Part shown: positions 24,301-35,400 of the stretch, in pieces | Numbering within the stretch: position 1 is the first letter of the stretch | Layout: every line of letters starts with the position of its first letter | Source: Acanthaster planci | Lineage: Eukaryota > Echinodermata > Asteroidea > Valvatida > Acanthasteridae | Assembly (NCBI RefSeq): GCF_001949145.1 | Contig: NW_019091425.1 | Coordinates: forward strand, 220,575-284,574 | DNA: 64,000 bases | Direction of reading: 5' to 3' | Made by a program: the position numbers and the translations under genes | Notes under the pieces: model-generated | What the model saw: the letters and a program-made list of their open reading frames with translations, nothing else | The model's database searches: none | What the model was told of the DNA's origin: nothing

Positions 24301-25229
24301 TATGCCCATGCAGTTTTTATCTTCACCTTCAACGCTGGATAGATTACTACAAAATTAATACTATCATAGATTGCTATAAAACTAATATTATCATATACCC
24401 TTATCCTGTTTATCTTCCAAATACGAGACAATGTGCAGCTTAGTATTACATACTTTCTTTGTTTAGTGTGTACATGAGCATGTACAGAGTGAATCTGACT
24501 ATGGATGTAAGCTGTTTTGTATCATTCCATTCATATGCACATTACTGCAATTAAAGCCTCCTTTCCATACAAGCATTTTCTGTCCATTTTTGTGTAAGCT
24601 GAATAGTTTAAATGTAATTTCATATGCTGACCTATGTACATGTACGTATACACTTATATGTAAAACAAAAAATGGACTGAAAACACACTTGTGGAAAGAT
24701 GGCTCAAAACTCTTGAAAAACAAACAAAAAAAATGGGACATACATGTTCCAGGACACTCAGGATTTTCCATGACTGAGTGTACCCTGAAAAGTGAAATAT
24801 TGACATACATGTATGTACATGTACACTGCTAATTCACAGCAAATACCCACATTTCGACCTTGGCAAATTTCACCGTAAATGCTCTGTGACATCAAATTTG
24901 CATTCTTGTTTGTTTTAGAAAGTCACAGGGTGAAACAACAGAGCGAAACCACTACTCAGTGAAGTCAAACAATCCATTTCTTGTCAGTTAATTTACGACA
25001 TCGCTCTTTTCCCTGCACTGGGGAAAAATCCCTGCACTGGGGAAATATCCAAGAGGAACAAGTCTCAGCAATGAAGGGCTCAAAGTCATGCCCACCAAGA
25101 GGACCCTCCCCTGATATACTTACAGGTATGGAGGCACTCGGTGATGGTAGTAGCGTCGATGAGGTAGCCGTTACACAGCTTGCAGCAGATCTGTTCATTG
25201 AGATCTACCAGCTTCACCCGCCGGTCCAT
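3323..25229 (-). CDS. PCGF3: PCGF3 (PCGF3/5-type Polycomb group RING finger protein), 5' coding exons, C-terminus missing
   Basis: Four exons, 25124-25229, 11267-11363, 5117-5172 and 3323-3388 (minus strand), join in phase into 108 residues plus one base. Residues 16-54 form a complete C3HC4 RING: C16, C19, C32, H34, C37, C40, C51, C54, with family signatures [16 protein letters not shown] and HQSHPL. Then come [13 protein letters not shown] and a charged [18 protein letters not shown] stretch. The match to vertebrate PCGF3 is close ([11 protein letters not shown] and IHQSHPL are PCGF3/5 hallmarks). Known for the family: a nuclear subunit of variant PRC1 (PRC1.3/1.5) whose RING dimerises with RING1/RNF2 for H2A ubiquitination, while a C-terminal RAWUL domain binds partners. 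The RAWUL part was not found between 1 and 3322 and is presumably left of the window. The start ATG sits directly after a 3' splice site, which implies an upstream non-coding exon. PCGF5 alone is less likely; a pre-duplication PCGF3/5 gene fits an invertebrate. Confidence 0.93.
5117..5172 (-). CDS. PCGF3: PCGF3 coding exon 3: post-RING helix region
   Basis: The exon is 56 nt, with acceptor CTGCAG|A and donor CTCA|GTGAGT. It reads [18 protein letters not shown], the conserved segment after the RING in PCGF proteins. Length and phases equal PCGF6 exon 60724-60779. Confidence 0.93.
5378..5722 (+). mobile_element. tRNA-derived SINE
   Basis: The head has a pol III A-box-like GGCCTAGTGGTTAGGG and a B box GGTTCAAATCC (5431-5441). 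A conserved body (GGGCAAGTCACTTTACCCCC, AGTAAATGGGTACCTG) and a tail GGCGCTTTAAAAGTGCTT followed by (TTG/TTA)n complete a full-length SINE. It sits about 200 bp from PCGF3 coding exon 3, in the preceding intron. Confidence 0.8.
7098..7156. repeat. Near-perfect 28-bp-arm hairpin
   Basis: Arms 7098-7125 and 7129-7156 are separated by only CTG. The arm core AACCCTAACACTCCTCA recurs inverted, with two mismatching positions in 28, one of which would be a G-U wobble in RNA. Confidence 0.9.
8876..9051. other. Assembly gap (176 N)
   Basis: A run of 176 undetermined bases, followed immediately by a (TAA)n run. The gap probably reflects an unresolved simple repeat. Confidence 1.
9052..9080. repeat. 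(TAA)n microsatellite at gap edge
   Basis: About nine TAA units with one slip, directly adjoining the assembly gap. Confidence 0.95.
11267..11363 (-). CDS. PCGF3: PCGF3 coding exon 2: second half of RING
   Basis: The exon is 97 nt, with acceptor CTAG|TTTGT and donor GG|GTAAGT. It encodes [18 protein letters not shown] followed by [13 protein letters not shown], supplying the last four zinc ligands. Its length and phases (2 nt in, 2 nt out) are identical to the equivalent PCGF6 exon at 62160-62256. Confidence 0.95.
11640..11770 (-). mobile_element. tRNA-derived SINE head fragment
   Basis: The minus strand carries B box GGTTCGAATCC, then CACGTGGATTGGGTTTTTAG, the same order as the 49.4-kb SINE. 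It is truncated, with no tail seen. Confidence 0.65.
12038..12260. mobile_element. Diverged relative of the 20.8-kb hAT-like MITE
   Basis: It begins AGGATTGTGCCAAATATTCG and shares with 20766-21074 the order TTCATGA-AAGGG-A-TTT, GTTTTAAA, GAGAAAAA-TGCACTA and GGCTTGTTTCAA. Identity is high over about 75 bp. The right end is not clearly defined. Confidence 0.5.
15045..15085. repeat. Three 12-bp ATGAGTATAAAA units
   Basis: ATGAGTATAAAA is repeated three times, followed by C-rich then A-rich homopolymer. Confidence 0.9.
16500..16573. repeat. Tandem duplication, 37-bp unit
   Basis: GCTGGCCAGGCC...CTCCAACATA occurs at 16500 and 16537 with few differences. Confidence 0.85.
17360..18152. mobile_element. 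hAT-type element with GTACTCG subterminal repeats
   Basis: Both flanks (17365-17470 and 17970-18140) are packed with GTACTCG / GTACTTG variants, and the right terminus reads (complement) CAGTGTTGTAGTCGAGTAC, a typical hAT-style tip. The middle contains an 11-bp inverted repeat, GTGGGACCATT (17596-17606) and AATGGTCCCAC (17682-17692). No matching left terminal repeat or target duplication was found, so the left end may be truncated. Confidence 0.5.
18416..18535. repeat. Tandem duplication, 62-bp unit
   Basis: GAAATTCAACCACATAAACA begins both copies (18416 and 18478). The second copy lacks CATA and then runs into GTACAT repeats. Confidence 0.9.
20766..21074. mobile_element. hAT-like MITE with perfect 8-bp duplication
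   Basis: A 309-bp AT-rich element with ends AAGGGCTGTGCC and (complement) TAGGGCTACGTC, each followed by Tcraaat-type subterminal sequence. It is flanked by ACAAAATG at 20758-20765 and 21075-21082. Internal motifs ATTCGAATA and GGCTTGTTTCAA are shared with the related copy near 12.1 kb. It lies in the intron between PCGF3 coding exons 1 and 2. Confidence 0.75.
21488..21511. promoter_or_regulatory. Paired inverted homeodomain-type sites
   Basis: GTCATTAG and CTAATGAC, perfect inverted 8-mers with an 8-bp spacer, each carry a TAAT core. They lie in about 300 bp of unusually complex sequence for this intron (21420-21730). The regulatory role is an inference only. Confidence 0.3.
22300..22790. 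repeat. Dispersed local duplication and stem-loop in TACATG-rich DNA
   Basis: TTTTACAAATGCACACCAC is followed by an AATTTCATCCACAT block at about 22311-22370 and again at 22669-22722; TTTGAGTA-GGCC follows in both. At the right end GAGTAAGGCCC (22738-22748) is repeated inverted at 22780-22790. Confidence 0.7.
24340..24393. repeat. Tandem duplication, 27-bp unit
   Basis: TAGATTACTACAAAATTAAT and TAGATTGCTATAAAACTAAT begin adjacent 27-bp copies, each ending ATCA. Confidence 0.85.
25124..25229 (-). CDS. PCGF3: PCGF3 coding exon 1: start codon and first half of RING
   Basis: The exon is 106 nt: 35 codons plus one base. A 3' splice site (TTCCCTTCCAG) abuts the ATG, and the donor is GTAAGTATA. 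It reads [13 protein letters not shown], then C-K-L-C and ends ECLHT. The split T|TT codon restores Phe in the HTFC motif on joining to the next exon. Confidence 0.93.
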
Positions 25230-26306
25230 CTGGAAGGGAAGAACAGAAAGTAGAAGCGCATGATGATACACATCCATGTGCATTTCAAGTTCCACAAGCT
25301 CTAAACCCTTTGAAACCCACTGGGCATTCTCTCAACCCGTTGAACCCTTCCCGAATCCTCTAATATCCTCCTCCTCGCAGGAGAACCAACATCAGTGAAT
25401 TCATTGGGTGGTTAACAGAAAAACTTCCATGCCACAATGTACATGTATGTACATGTATTAAAGGTGTTCCTAGCTCTATGGGTTAACAGTGGCCGATTGA
25501 GTCAATTTGACAAGGCCAGATAAGTTCTAAACAACTGAATACACTGGGCCTGGGTTGTAAAAGAAACCTCACTGAGCTTAAAGTGGAGCCACAATGGGCA
25601 TGTACATGTAGCCTCACAAATTGTTGGTGCAAGAAATAGGGCTGGCTAAATGCGGAGCTGGCTCCGGGAGGTGGAGCTACCGCTATGACAACTTTCAGGG
25701 GCAAGTTACATGCAGCTTGCTCTGGAGCTAGCTCTGGACACAGCCCTCCATCTGAATGCTTTATGTACAGAACACTGTGCAAATGAGTCTGGACAAAATT
25801 ATCTGACAGAACAATATCTAAAATAAAAGGAAAAAACAATCAGTTTTGGGATTCGTGCCACACATTACTGATTACAATATAAACAGTGTACAACATAAAC
25901 ATTGCCCATATACACAATGACATTTATGTACAAGTACATGTACATGTACACCATCAAGATACATGTAACTCACATGATATTCTAAGATTTGACACTCGGT
26001 AATCTGATCCTCCCAGGGTCAACACAATGCAATCTTTTAAAAACCCTTGAAAATCTCAGAGTTTCAAATATGTTTCTAAGTTTTGTTTCGCTATCTTACA
26101 TGTAAGAGGTATTTTGGCACTTTTTTCAATTTTTATGCAAATGCCAATTTCCATATCCGCAAAGCAAAATTATTGTCACCCTCATCGTCAACATTAAATC
26201 CCTTCATTTAATGACACCACGATTTGTTCACAAATATCCTTTTCTTTGGGGATTCATTGTTGAGTAATTAAAGTAGAAGTACATGGTGATGAAAGAACAA
26301 ATACAC

Positions 26307-26428
26307 CTATCTCTTTCCAGGAAATATTTTAAATCAGTAAATTTCGGGTTCCCAATCTGACCAGAAACACATATAAACTGATAAGTATCTTCCTTGAATG
26401 GCATCACAGCAACAATGCCTTCAGTTGT
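26307..26428 (-). CDS. Isolated exon-like block inside the PCGF3 5' intron
   Basis: The block is 122 nt, with acceptor ATGCTTTCCCAG and donor AGATAG|GTGTAT, and is open in one frame. It reads TTEGIVAVMPFKEDTYQFIC, then VSGQIGNPKFTDLKYFLERD plus two bases. Its composition is protein-like, but it is out of phase with PCGF3 coding exon 1 and no partner exon was found. It could be a nested gene, a relic or chance. Confidence 0.28.
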
Positions 26429-29400
26429 CTGGGAAAGCATGAACAACTGTTTTCAACAGACCTTACCCTAAATGATATCAGACCCTTTTCGTTGATGTAC
26501 ATGCACATTGAAGAAGAGTATAACATCGCATAAAAAGGGCATCAAAGAAAACTGGCCCCTTTAAAGAACCACTTTTTGGACAGTTATCAGGAGAGGGTTT
26601 GTGCTGCCACACAGAGCTACATACACAGTACACTGTATGTATGCACAGATGAACAAACAGAAAGGAAAGCTACAATTTCCATGTTTCACCCCTCCTTGTG
26701 ATTCACGGGAAATGACAAGTTAGGGGGAAAATTGAGCAAGGGCAGTACCTGCAGTCTAAGCTGCACACATACAGCAAGCTCAAATACAGTACATGTACAT
26801 ATGTACATGTACATGAAATGATGCATGATGCATAGTGTCCATGTATCGAGTCTTCTGATTTGATGCACTTCATCTTCTTCCGGATTTTCCTCAGGAGGTA
26901 TTTTCACAACATCCTTATTGATGAGCAAGTTCATTCTTACAAATACTTGATCTACAGCCTACAGGCTCAGCCTTACAGTTACAAGCAATGGTACCATTTA
27001 AGCAACTTCAAATTTAGTCTAGAGGTTTACCATGTGACATCCTGAAACCTGGCTCCAAATCAGGCAGAGGATCTTTTTAAGCGGTAAGATCATGGTTAAC
27101 ATGATCATCTTTATTTACCTTTACCTTTCATGTCTGATCACTTCAGTGATTATTTGCTTATTTCTCAGCAAGTTTTGAACATGGTTACTGACACTCTTCC
27201 ACTTCCACATATGTCTACAAATAAAGGAAATAAGTCTTTACTCCTTTTAACTTTTACACTGGTCATAAGATTCTAGATTAATGGAAAGGGTTATTTGGAA
27301 CTCATCAGAATTTCGGTTTCTACGCGGTTTGGACATAAAGTGTGTGCATGTATACAAGCCTCCGTAAGGTACATGTAGATTAATCTTGGGTGATCTGCTA
27401 GCTCTTTCAAAGGAGACCAGAACAAAAGGCGTGCTGTGCAACTTGAGTATGCATGTACAGTGTACATGTACAATGTACCTTCCACATGGGCTCCTTACCA
27501 TGCCCTCCGGGCAATGAAATTTGCTGATGGGGTTGTGCACTTTTGCACCTTTTTCTCTGAGTCACCCCAATTGCAGAGAAAGGGGCATTTCTCTTTTGCA
27601 AGCACTGACTGGAGAACACTTGCATTATACCATCTCCAAACAGTAGTACCATCTCTAAACACTAACATTATTACATACATGTACATGTATGAGGCTTATG
27701 AACTGTTTTCATGTATACTTTACATAAAAATGCCATGGGGAAGTACGTGTACTTTGGTGCTTCAGAGATAAAGAAGTCCCCGGTGAATTTTGCTTCAATA
27801 CTGTGAGCAATGATGGAGGTCTGGACAGGCAGAATCTGCCACTAGCAAAGTTACATGTAAAAGGCTACAGAGTGGGCCCTACGATGGGCCTACATTTATG
27901 TCCACTTTTGAGACAAAAAGATAAGTGGTTGGAAATGCCACATGAGATGTGTGACCAGAAATTCATGTGCAGTGTAGCAGCTGCATGTACTGTACTGGGT
28001 AAATGTACATGTACTGGGTACATGAACACGTATGCATGCACAAAATGGTGTACACTAGAAACAGTGAGCTAAACATAGTGTACCATTAGCAATATATGTA
28101 TGATGTACCACACACTAAGGGTACTTATTAATTAAAGCAACTTGATTTCAATTCCTAAGAAAAATACACTGTACCAGTACGTGTGCATGCAAAACCTACA
28201 TGTACACGTGACATGTTACTCATTTACACAATTTGGTTGGTCTACAGTAGGAGGAACAAACACTACACTCCATGGTTCAGACATTTCAACACATACTCGC
28301 TCCAAAAATATCACACTTTATCATTCTCTTTATCCACAGAGCAAGACACTCTCACATGCTTACTACATGTAAGTGCAGGGACAACACGATGCAGAGCCCC
28401 GCCCACAGCAATTTATTAAGTGGGGAGCCCTGGGGCAGGCCAGAGGGGCAGGCCAGAGGATCAGGCCTCTCTGCGGGAACATGTATTTGAATGATACCCC
28501 CCCCATGAGCAATAAGACCACAAGACACTGTATCAAGGTTCATTTGATATAATCAGAGTTACTGTGCATAAGAACAAGTAGGCACATCTCTGTGATTGAG
28601 GGGAAAAAGCAGGTTATTAATGTACTTAAGATTTGCTTCGGGCTTACATGTTCATACATGTACACATTGTAGAGTGTACTTTCCAAGGTACATGTACCAG
28701 TATATAGTAAGGCCCAATGCCCAATTTCATGCCTCTGCTTGTCACAGACTTCTATACTCATTCTTTGCTTCAAGACATTTTGCGATATCACTACGGTAAC
28801 TCTGCAAGTACCTAATCCTAAATTTAAACTGGATGTACATGTACACTAACATTAATCCTAGGACCAAATTGCTTGCTAATCTGTGAAGTAAAGGTAACCA
28901 TCAGAGTATCACACATCAGAACTTCAAGTTAAAACCCTTCAAAGTTATTTAGCCTCACTACCAGATGAAGCGTCAACCAATTATCGATTATTGGTCATAG
29001 TCATGATTATAAAGCACGTACTGGTAGAGCGCAACGTGGTTCTCAGCCACAAGTACACTGTACCGTTGATCTCCATGCCGAGTACATACAACATTGGGCC
29101 AGGGGCCAGGCTGTGGCTTGTGTTCGTGATGGTTGGCCTAGTCACCCGCATGCAAGCTGAGTCTCCTACGGCCAGTACGGAAAGCTAAAATTCATGGTTT
29201 GTACAAATCCTGGCCTTTTTTTAGCATGTATTATGTGTTAACAGGCAAACTTAAATAGACGGACAAAAGGTGTCCACAAATTTCGACAGAAGTTAAGGGG
29301 CTCCCGGCAGTTACGTGTCAAGGGGAGAGGGTATTATCCAGCAAGGCTTTGGCACATTTCTGTTGCTAGCAATTTCCTCATATCTCCGGATTTGTCCCAT

Positions 29401-32394
29401 TTTAAAAGTTAAGCCGAATACATTTTTTTTAAGAGATAGAAAACTTTTCCAGAACACGCAGGCACAGATAGGTAGTTTCTTTAATAAATTAGACTGATGA
29501 TGCGAGTCAATAACAACAATTAACAATCATAATCTCTTGGGCCTGAATTTGCAAACAAAAAAATCACCTATTTTGAGATTATTGAATATTTTGAAATTGC
29601 ACATTGTTGGGGATTCATCACCTGATAACCAGACAGAGCTCCAGCATGACCATAAACGTCAATCTCCCAAGCCAATGAATTTTAAGCCCACTGACAAAAA
29701 CTGTTCGGCGACATGATTTCTTCACTGTTGAAAAACATTGACAAGAATATCAGAAGGCACTTATGATTACAGAGGACTCCAAGCAACTACATAGTACACA
29801 TGAATTGGAGTTTTCAGCGTTTTGATGTAGGCCTACGCGAGGCTGAAAGTTTTAAAAGAGCATCTCCCCACCCCAAAAACCATATGATTGAATTAGGAGA
29901 TTTTTTTAAAACTTCAACACAGTCTAGCTATCTGTCCGTAGCTCTAAAATCCAACTCGTCACAGCCAATTACCACTTCAGTCTGCTTATTGTATATTTAG
30001 TTTACGAATAAAAAAAAGGAAATGCCAATCAACAGCACAATTTGTGCATTACCGCACGTACGTGCGCCAGTACAGCCTCTGCATACTGTGTTCCTGATCA
30101 GTATATGATCACTCTTGCCTGTTCATTACCATCATTATGCCTACAACGGAATCCTCTCTTTTATTCCTCCATTATCAAGATAAGTTACTGTTTCATTTTA
30201 TAAAAATCAGATCTCTACAATATTGTGTATTTATACATATTTAGCCGACAAAAACTCTACGAACAAATTAAACATGTTAAACACTTCAGAGAGGTCATTG
30301 ATGAACATATTCCCGTACAAGAACATACATATATGCATATACAAAGCCTTCTATGCTGACCAAGGTTATTCTTATGAAATAGCAGGTAGCAAATTTAGCA
30401 AATTTACATTTATAAACCGAAATATAAAGAAGAACAAAATCTGAACATTTTAGGGGTAACCAATAGGGGGTTAATTGGTCAGTCTGAAGCCAACGATCCG
30501 ACAAAAACGGAACTGCATTTTTATATCGTCTCAACGGCACGCGGGTTAAAGCCGGGTACCAGTCACGGCCTCCGTGTAGCAAGCATACAACAGACTTTCA
30601 CTGGAAATCGCGCCCACATAGTGTATGCACGCAGCTCGGATTCCTGTACGTGCGTGCACTTTACAAAGTAAAGAACGGATGAATTACGTCTACAAAAATA
30701 ACGTTGTCTCTCACTTATTTTCCTCGATTTTGCTGTCCATGGTTCGTTCTGAAATTCCTAAACCCCCAGATGGATAGATACAGTGTACATGTAAAGCAAC
30801 GAAGAACTTGTAAACGTGAAAAATTAGTTTCTTCAACAAGGTAAACCAAGAACAAATTAGAACCCAATTTGTGGTCATTTTGTACACAACTTTTATACCC
30901 TGGACGTCAGTCGTAATGAAATGAAGACAACGTCCAACCTAGGCAACACAGCAACATACCGTAGTAGTACATGTACATGGACCAGCATTGTTAGACATGA
31001 AAAAAAAATTCTGAATGAAGCTGTTCAGAAATTTATAATTTTGTGACTAAAAATGTATTTTTGAATGGGAATACCGCTAGATCATTTAAGACCAGCTCAG
31101 GGGAATGCACACTGATAATATAATATCCCTCACCCTCACCTTGGGTGTCATCAGCATACATGTAGATTCTCCTGAATCCAGTCATAAAGGAATGTTTAAA
31201 ACGGGCCGAGTACATATTTATTACTTTATTAAAAACCAAGTACTGTTTGCTGTTAAGTCTGTCAACAGTTTAAATTCATGAGGTTGAAATTCTGAAGACA
31301 CTATCAACTTGTAATTACATGTAAGTGGCAGACATATGAAGCAGCAGTGCATGACACTATTGGGCACTGAAAAGGAAACGAGGACAAACTGGGGAAATTG
31401 ATGTCTAAAATGAGGCTTTTCCTTTGAAATTATATAATTTCATGAAACTAATTTCCTTCATTTGATAGAAAATGCATAGAACCACATTACATACAGTGAA
31501 GGCAGGTGATCAACCTGTTCCCTTTCTATCATTCATACTGCAAAGTGTACATGTATATGTGCAGTGGGACTAAGAAGTACTGTATATGTACATGTATACT
31601 AACTCAAGTGACACTCAGTACACTGGAACTAATGGATCCCCACTTCACAGGAATCCTCCCACCCTTTTTTGGTTTCATTCCCAGAACAATCTGAAACAAT
31701 GAAACCGGTTTTTGTTTCTGTGTCTATGAAAAACAGGTCATGAAACTGCCTTCAGAATGCTCTCGCTTTAAAAGTAACCCTATGTTACATTAGCTTCAGG
31801 CGAAGTTTGGGATTGGCTTTGATAAATACTTCATACGATGTATTGTGTAGTTAACAAGCTACCATTGGACAACAGAAAAACTGAAGTAATGTGCCCTGAT
31901 TTGATAAGGTTGAAAAAATCATTTCAACTGCTTGGGGAGTTCTTAATGACACAAGAGCTCCATTAGGGCAATTCTGAGGAACAAGCAAAAGCAACAGTGA
32001 TCCCCCCCCCACTGAACTGTGCAAAAATGCACCTGAGCCACTTTTGAGTCCTTAGAACAAATCTTGCAGTGTTTAAGCAATAGGAATCCTCAACAATTTA
32101 AAATCCATAAACATTCAATTCACGAGTCACACATCAAAACAGCTCAAATTCCTCAATCTAAAACAAACTAAAACTCAAAAATGGCTCCGATGGCTTGTGG
32201 CTCATTTTTGCAGAGCGGGTCACATTGCAAGTAGCTAGTCTGGGCATCAGCCACCCTCACAGACATGTATGCCCTCAAACCAGTACACAGATTGGACTCA
32301 AAACCAAAATGACCCAGTACCTGAAAACTGTTACGAGCTTCAGCTGCATCTAAACAGCAAGCAACATATTTTCAAAACAGAAGCAACAAACAAT

Positions 32395-32458
32395 TAAAGG
32401 GGTTCAAACTCACATCACGTATTGAGTTTGCAACCACTAGACCATGTTGCTGCACAAC
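32395..32458 (-). mobile_element. tRNA-like SINE head fragment
   Basis: The minus strand reads ATGGTCTAGTGGTTGC (A box) and GAGTTTGAACCCC (B box). The fragment is short, with no body identified. Confidence 0.5.
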
Positions 32459-35400
32459 TCACTCGTAATCCAATTAACTTTGGACAGCCCTTGGCTTGAT
32501 AAAATAAATTGGCCATGCCAGCGCTACATGTACATACTCTTTCCAAGTGCAGCACAACATTTGTGTACACATTCTTGCTATATCGTCACAGCATGGCTGG
32601 TATCAACTCATAATTTCTCTGTCAACCAACATGCATCGGCACGGCTAAACAAAGCAATGAACTCCAGAGTGATGATCAATTTGTATTTGCATGTACATCA
32701 TGACGATGATCCAATTAGTAACAGGTGCTATGCATCTCTCTCTCCCTTCCCCCCTCTCCATCTCGCCACCCAAGCTGCAGCAAGCCGACCAATAATATGC
32801 AACCAAATTAAAACACTCAGACGAAGAAGAGGCAAACTCTGGGTGTTTTTGACGGGTTCATCCTCTTTCATTTTACCACGGCCCCCCCAAAAAAGCTACA
32901 CATAATTGTTTTTCCAGCTGAGATTAAAATTTGGCTGTTGGCACCATCAGGATCAGCAGTTCAGACCCACATGTACATGTACATTATGTGCAGGTGCTAA
33001 ATACCAGTCATTCTAATGGAAAGCTGCACTAGTTACATGATAACGCACATTGCATATACATGTTTATAAAACCTTCAAATATCAGAGGAAATGTACATGT
33101 ACCGGTACATGTGTGTTTGTATGTACAATTGTACATACACACATCCATGTATATGATTGCACACAAAAATTCCTACCAACCTCCATACCCTTTTTTGAGG
33201 GGCAACATTACTAGAAATGTACATTTTGGGAGCCTTTGACCACGCATGCATTACAAGTTCCTGTTCATGTACAGGGGGTACATGTACATGTAGTTTTGCA
33301 CATTATGCGAACTTCAAACAAAACTGCAATAACATGCCTGCCCCTTGAACACACATAATGTTGTGTGTTTTGCGAGTTCAAAACGAGAGAGGAAACTCTC
33401 TGGTGACGTTTGTTGGAACAAAAAGGAAATGTATGATAAAGCCTGCCTGCAATACTTGATCCCGAAAACCAGGCAGCCACACAGCAAACCAGTTCAAGCA
33501 GAACCCGTTTCAAATGACAGTAAATCACGCATGAATCATTTGGTAAAGAGATTCTGGCTATTGACTGCACTCCAGCTATCAGCAAAAAGGCATACCTTGT
33601 ACACATCACAAGCTGAGGTATCAGCACTGCAATGATTATTCATTTACTGGGGCAGGAACATAATGTACATGTACAATGCACAGTGGTATGCAGAATTTCA
33701 GAATGAACAACTGCTGGGGAGAAATGCTCCTCCTTGTAGGCACTTGTTTTGTAGCACAGACTTCATAGAAGGCCTTTTTGAAACAGAAAGGCAGATTCAG
33801 AGGAACAAATTGATCCTAAAGTTGTACATGTATGCGTGCATAAATTCCTAAAATAGGGGTGTCCGTTTCTGTGAAACTGTAACACAAATTGAAACAATCT
33901 ACATGTACATGTAGGATTCAAAACAATCATTAGACAAGAAATGACCTCTTTTTTAAAATCACATGCAGCTGACTGGTTGACTTGGCATTAAACTCTTCAA
34001 GTGGATGCACTTGACAGATTAGGGAAAACTTGATGTGCAAATTTAATTTGCAGAGAGCGTCGACTCGTCAGATGGAATGATTGTCAGATGTGATTATCAA
34101 TGCTGAGCTGGTCATTACGACTTGTGAGACCTGTCACTGGCGATGGTTATCAACACCTGGGTAAGAGTTTGATTATTACCACGGACAAATGACAGTCAAT
34201 AATCAGACAGAAAAATCCAGACAATGGGGGAAAAATGAGTGGACAACAGGAAAAAGGCCCCTCGGTGAGAGAGATCGAAGCGTAGGAGGCATAGAGACTG
34301 AGATGCCCACGCCAGCCTGGATCCCGTTGCGATGAGATGAATCGAAGGCTCTTGTCACAAGCATGGTGAACTGTAAGATGATACGGCATAAGCAAAATAG
34401 CAGGTGATCACTTTATTAATTGATCATGGGTCAGTTTGCAGTTTACGGCATGTACCTGTCTGATGCAAAAGGCCAAGGTAGTAACAATATGCGTATCTCT
34501 ACGGCAATTTTTTCACACTTGGACAGAGTTTGAAATGTCACTACTGACACAGTATATTCTCTAAAATAAAACCAGAAAAGGCTTGAAATTTCCCACACGC
34601 AACACCAAAAAACAAATGAACCAGGGGTTTGCAGTTTTCCCATAGACAGATAAGCATCCAGTCGTTGAAGTGTGTTGATGAACTTTGCCATCGCCGAATC
34701 AAGTTCACTTAACTCAGGCCTGATTAGGCCAGTTGGGCGGCTACCGGTACAAAGCCGGCCCATGGGTAATCAATTCCTGTGCCAGAAATAATACAGCCCT
34801 CCCAGCTGAGTAATACAGTGATCCTGCCAACCCCACTACCTGCGTCCAGGGTCACACGGGGTCAAGAATGTTGTTGACATTATCCAGTAGTCAACAAATC
34901 AAATCTCTGATAGGCACACACGACCACTGTGTACCTTTGCCAGGTACACACCAGCCTACACCTGAACTTCATTGTTGTGGCAACCCCATTGCGAGACATT
35001 GGGCCACAAATCACACGTTTAAGAAACAGAAATCCTGAAGAAGGGAACTCAAGTTTCCCTTCGCAAGCAAGATAGGACAACACAGAGTAGGCTTTCTAGG
35101 GTGAGATTTAGGCCTTTATGGAGGTCATGCTTACAACATTCCACAATTTGCAAAAAAATTGATTTATCTAGAATGCAGTGAGTAGCAGTAATGGTATCAT
35201 GGCCCGAACTGTGGAAAGCAAGAGGCACTAAGTAAGGGGAGAGTCAAACAAAAAGGTTTCAGGAAAATCTTTTTATGCTGCAAATGAAAGGCACAGCAGG
35301 CACTCTACACAAGGAAACAAACATTTAACAACTGTGACATCTGAGGTCCAGCATTGTGAATCAATGCCATCCACCTGCCAACAATTTATTTTCTGAGACT

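Larger units (their letters stand above)
11364..25123 (-). other. 13.8-kb PCGF3 intron inside the RING domain
   Basis: It splits the codon of the HTFC phenylalanine. It holds hAT-type elements (12.0, 17.4-18.2, 20.8 kb), tandem repeats (15.0, 16.5, 18.4, 24.3 kb), the 22.3-22.8 kb duplication, and GC-richer complex stretches at about 19.9-20.3, 21.4-21.7 and 23.2-23.4 kb that could be regulatory. No other convincing exon was seen. Confidence 0.7.

Noticed and set aside
25483-25839. 118-codon minus-strand frame with a T-rich acceptor, suggested as an upstream PCGF3 exon.
   Set aside because: Its phase fits neither the block at 26307-26428 nor PCGF3 coding exon 1, and known PCGF3 proteins start at the RING-proximal Met.
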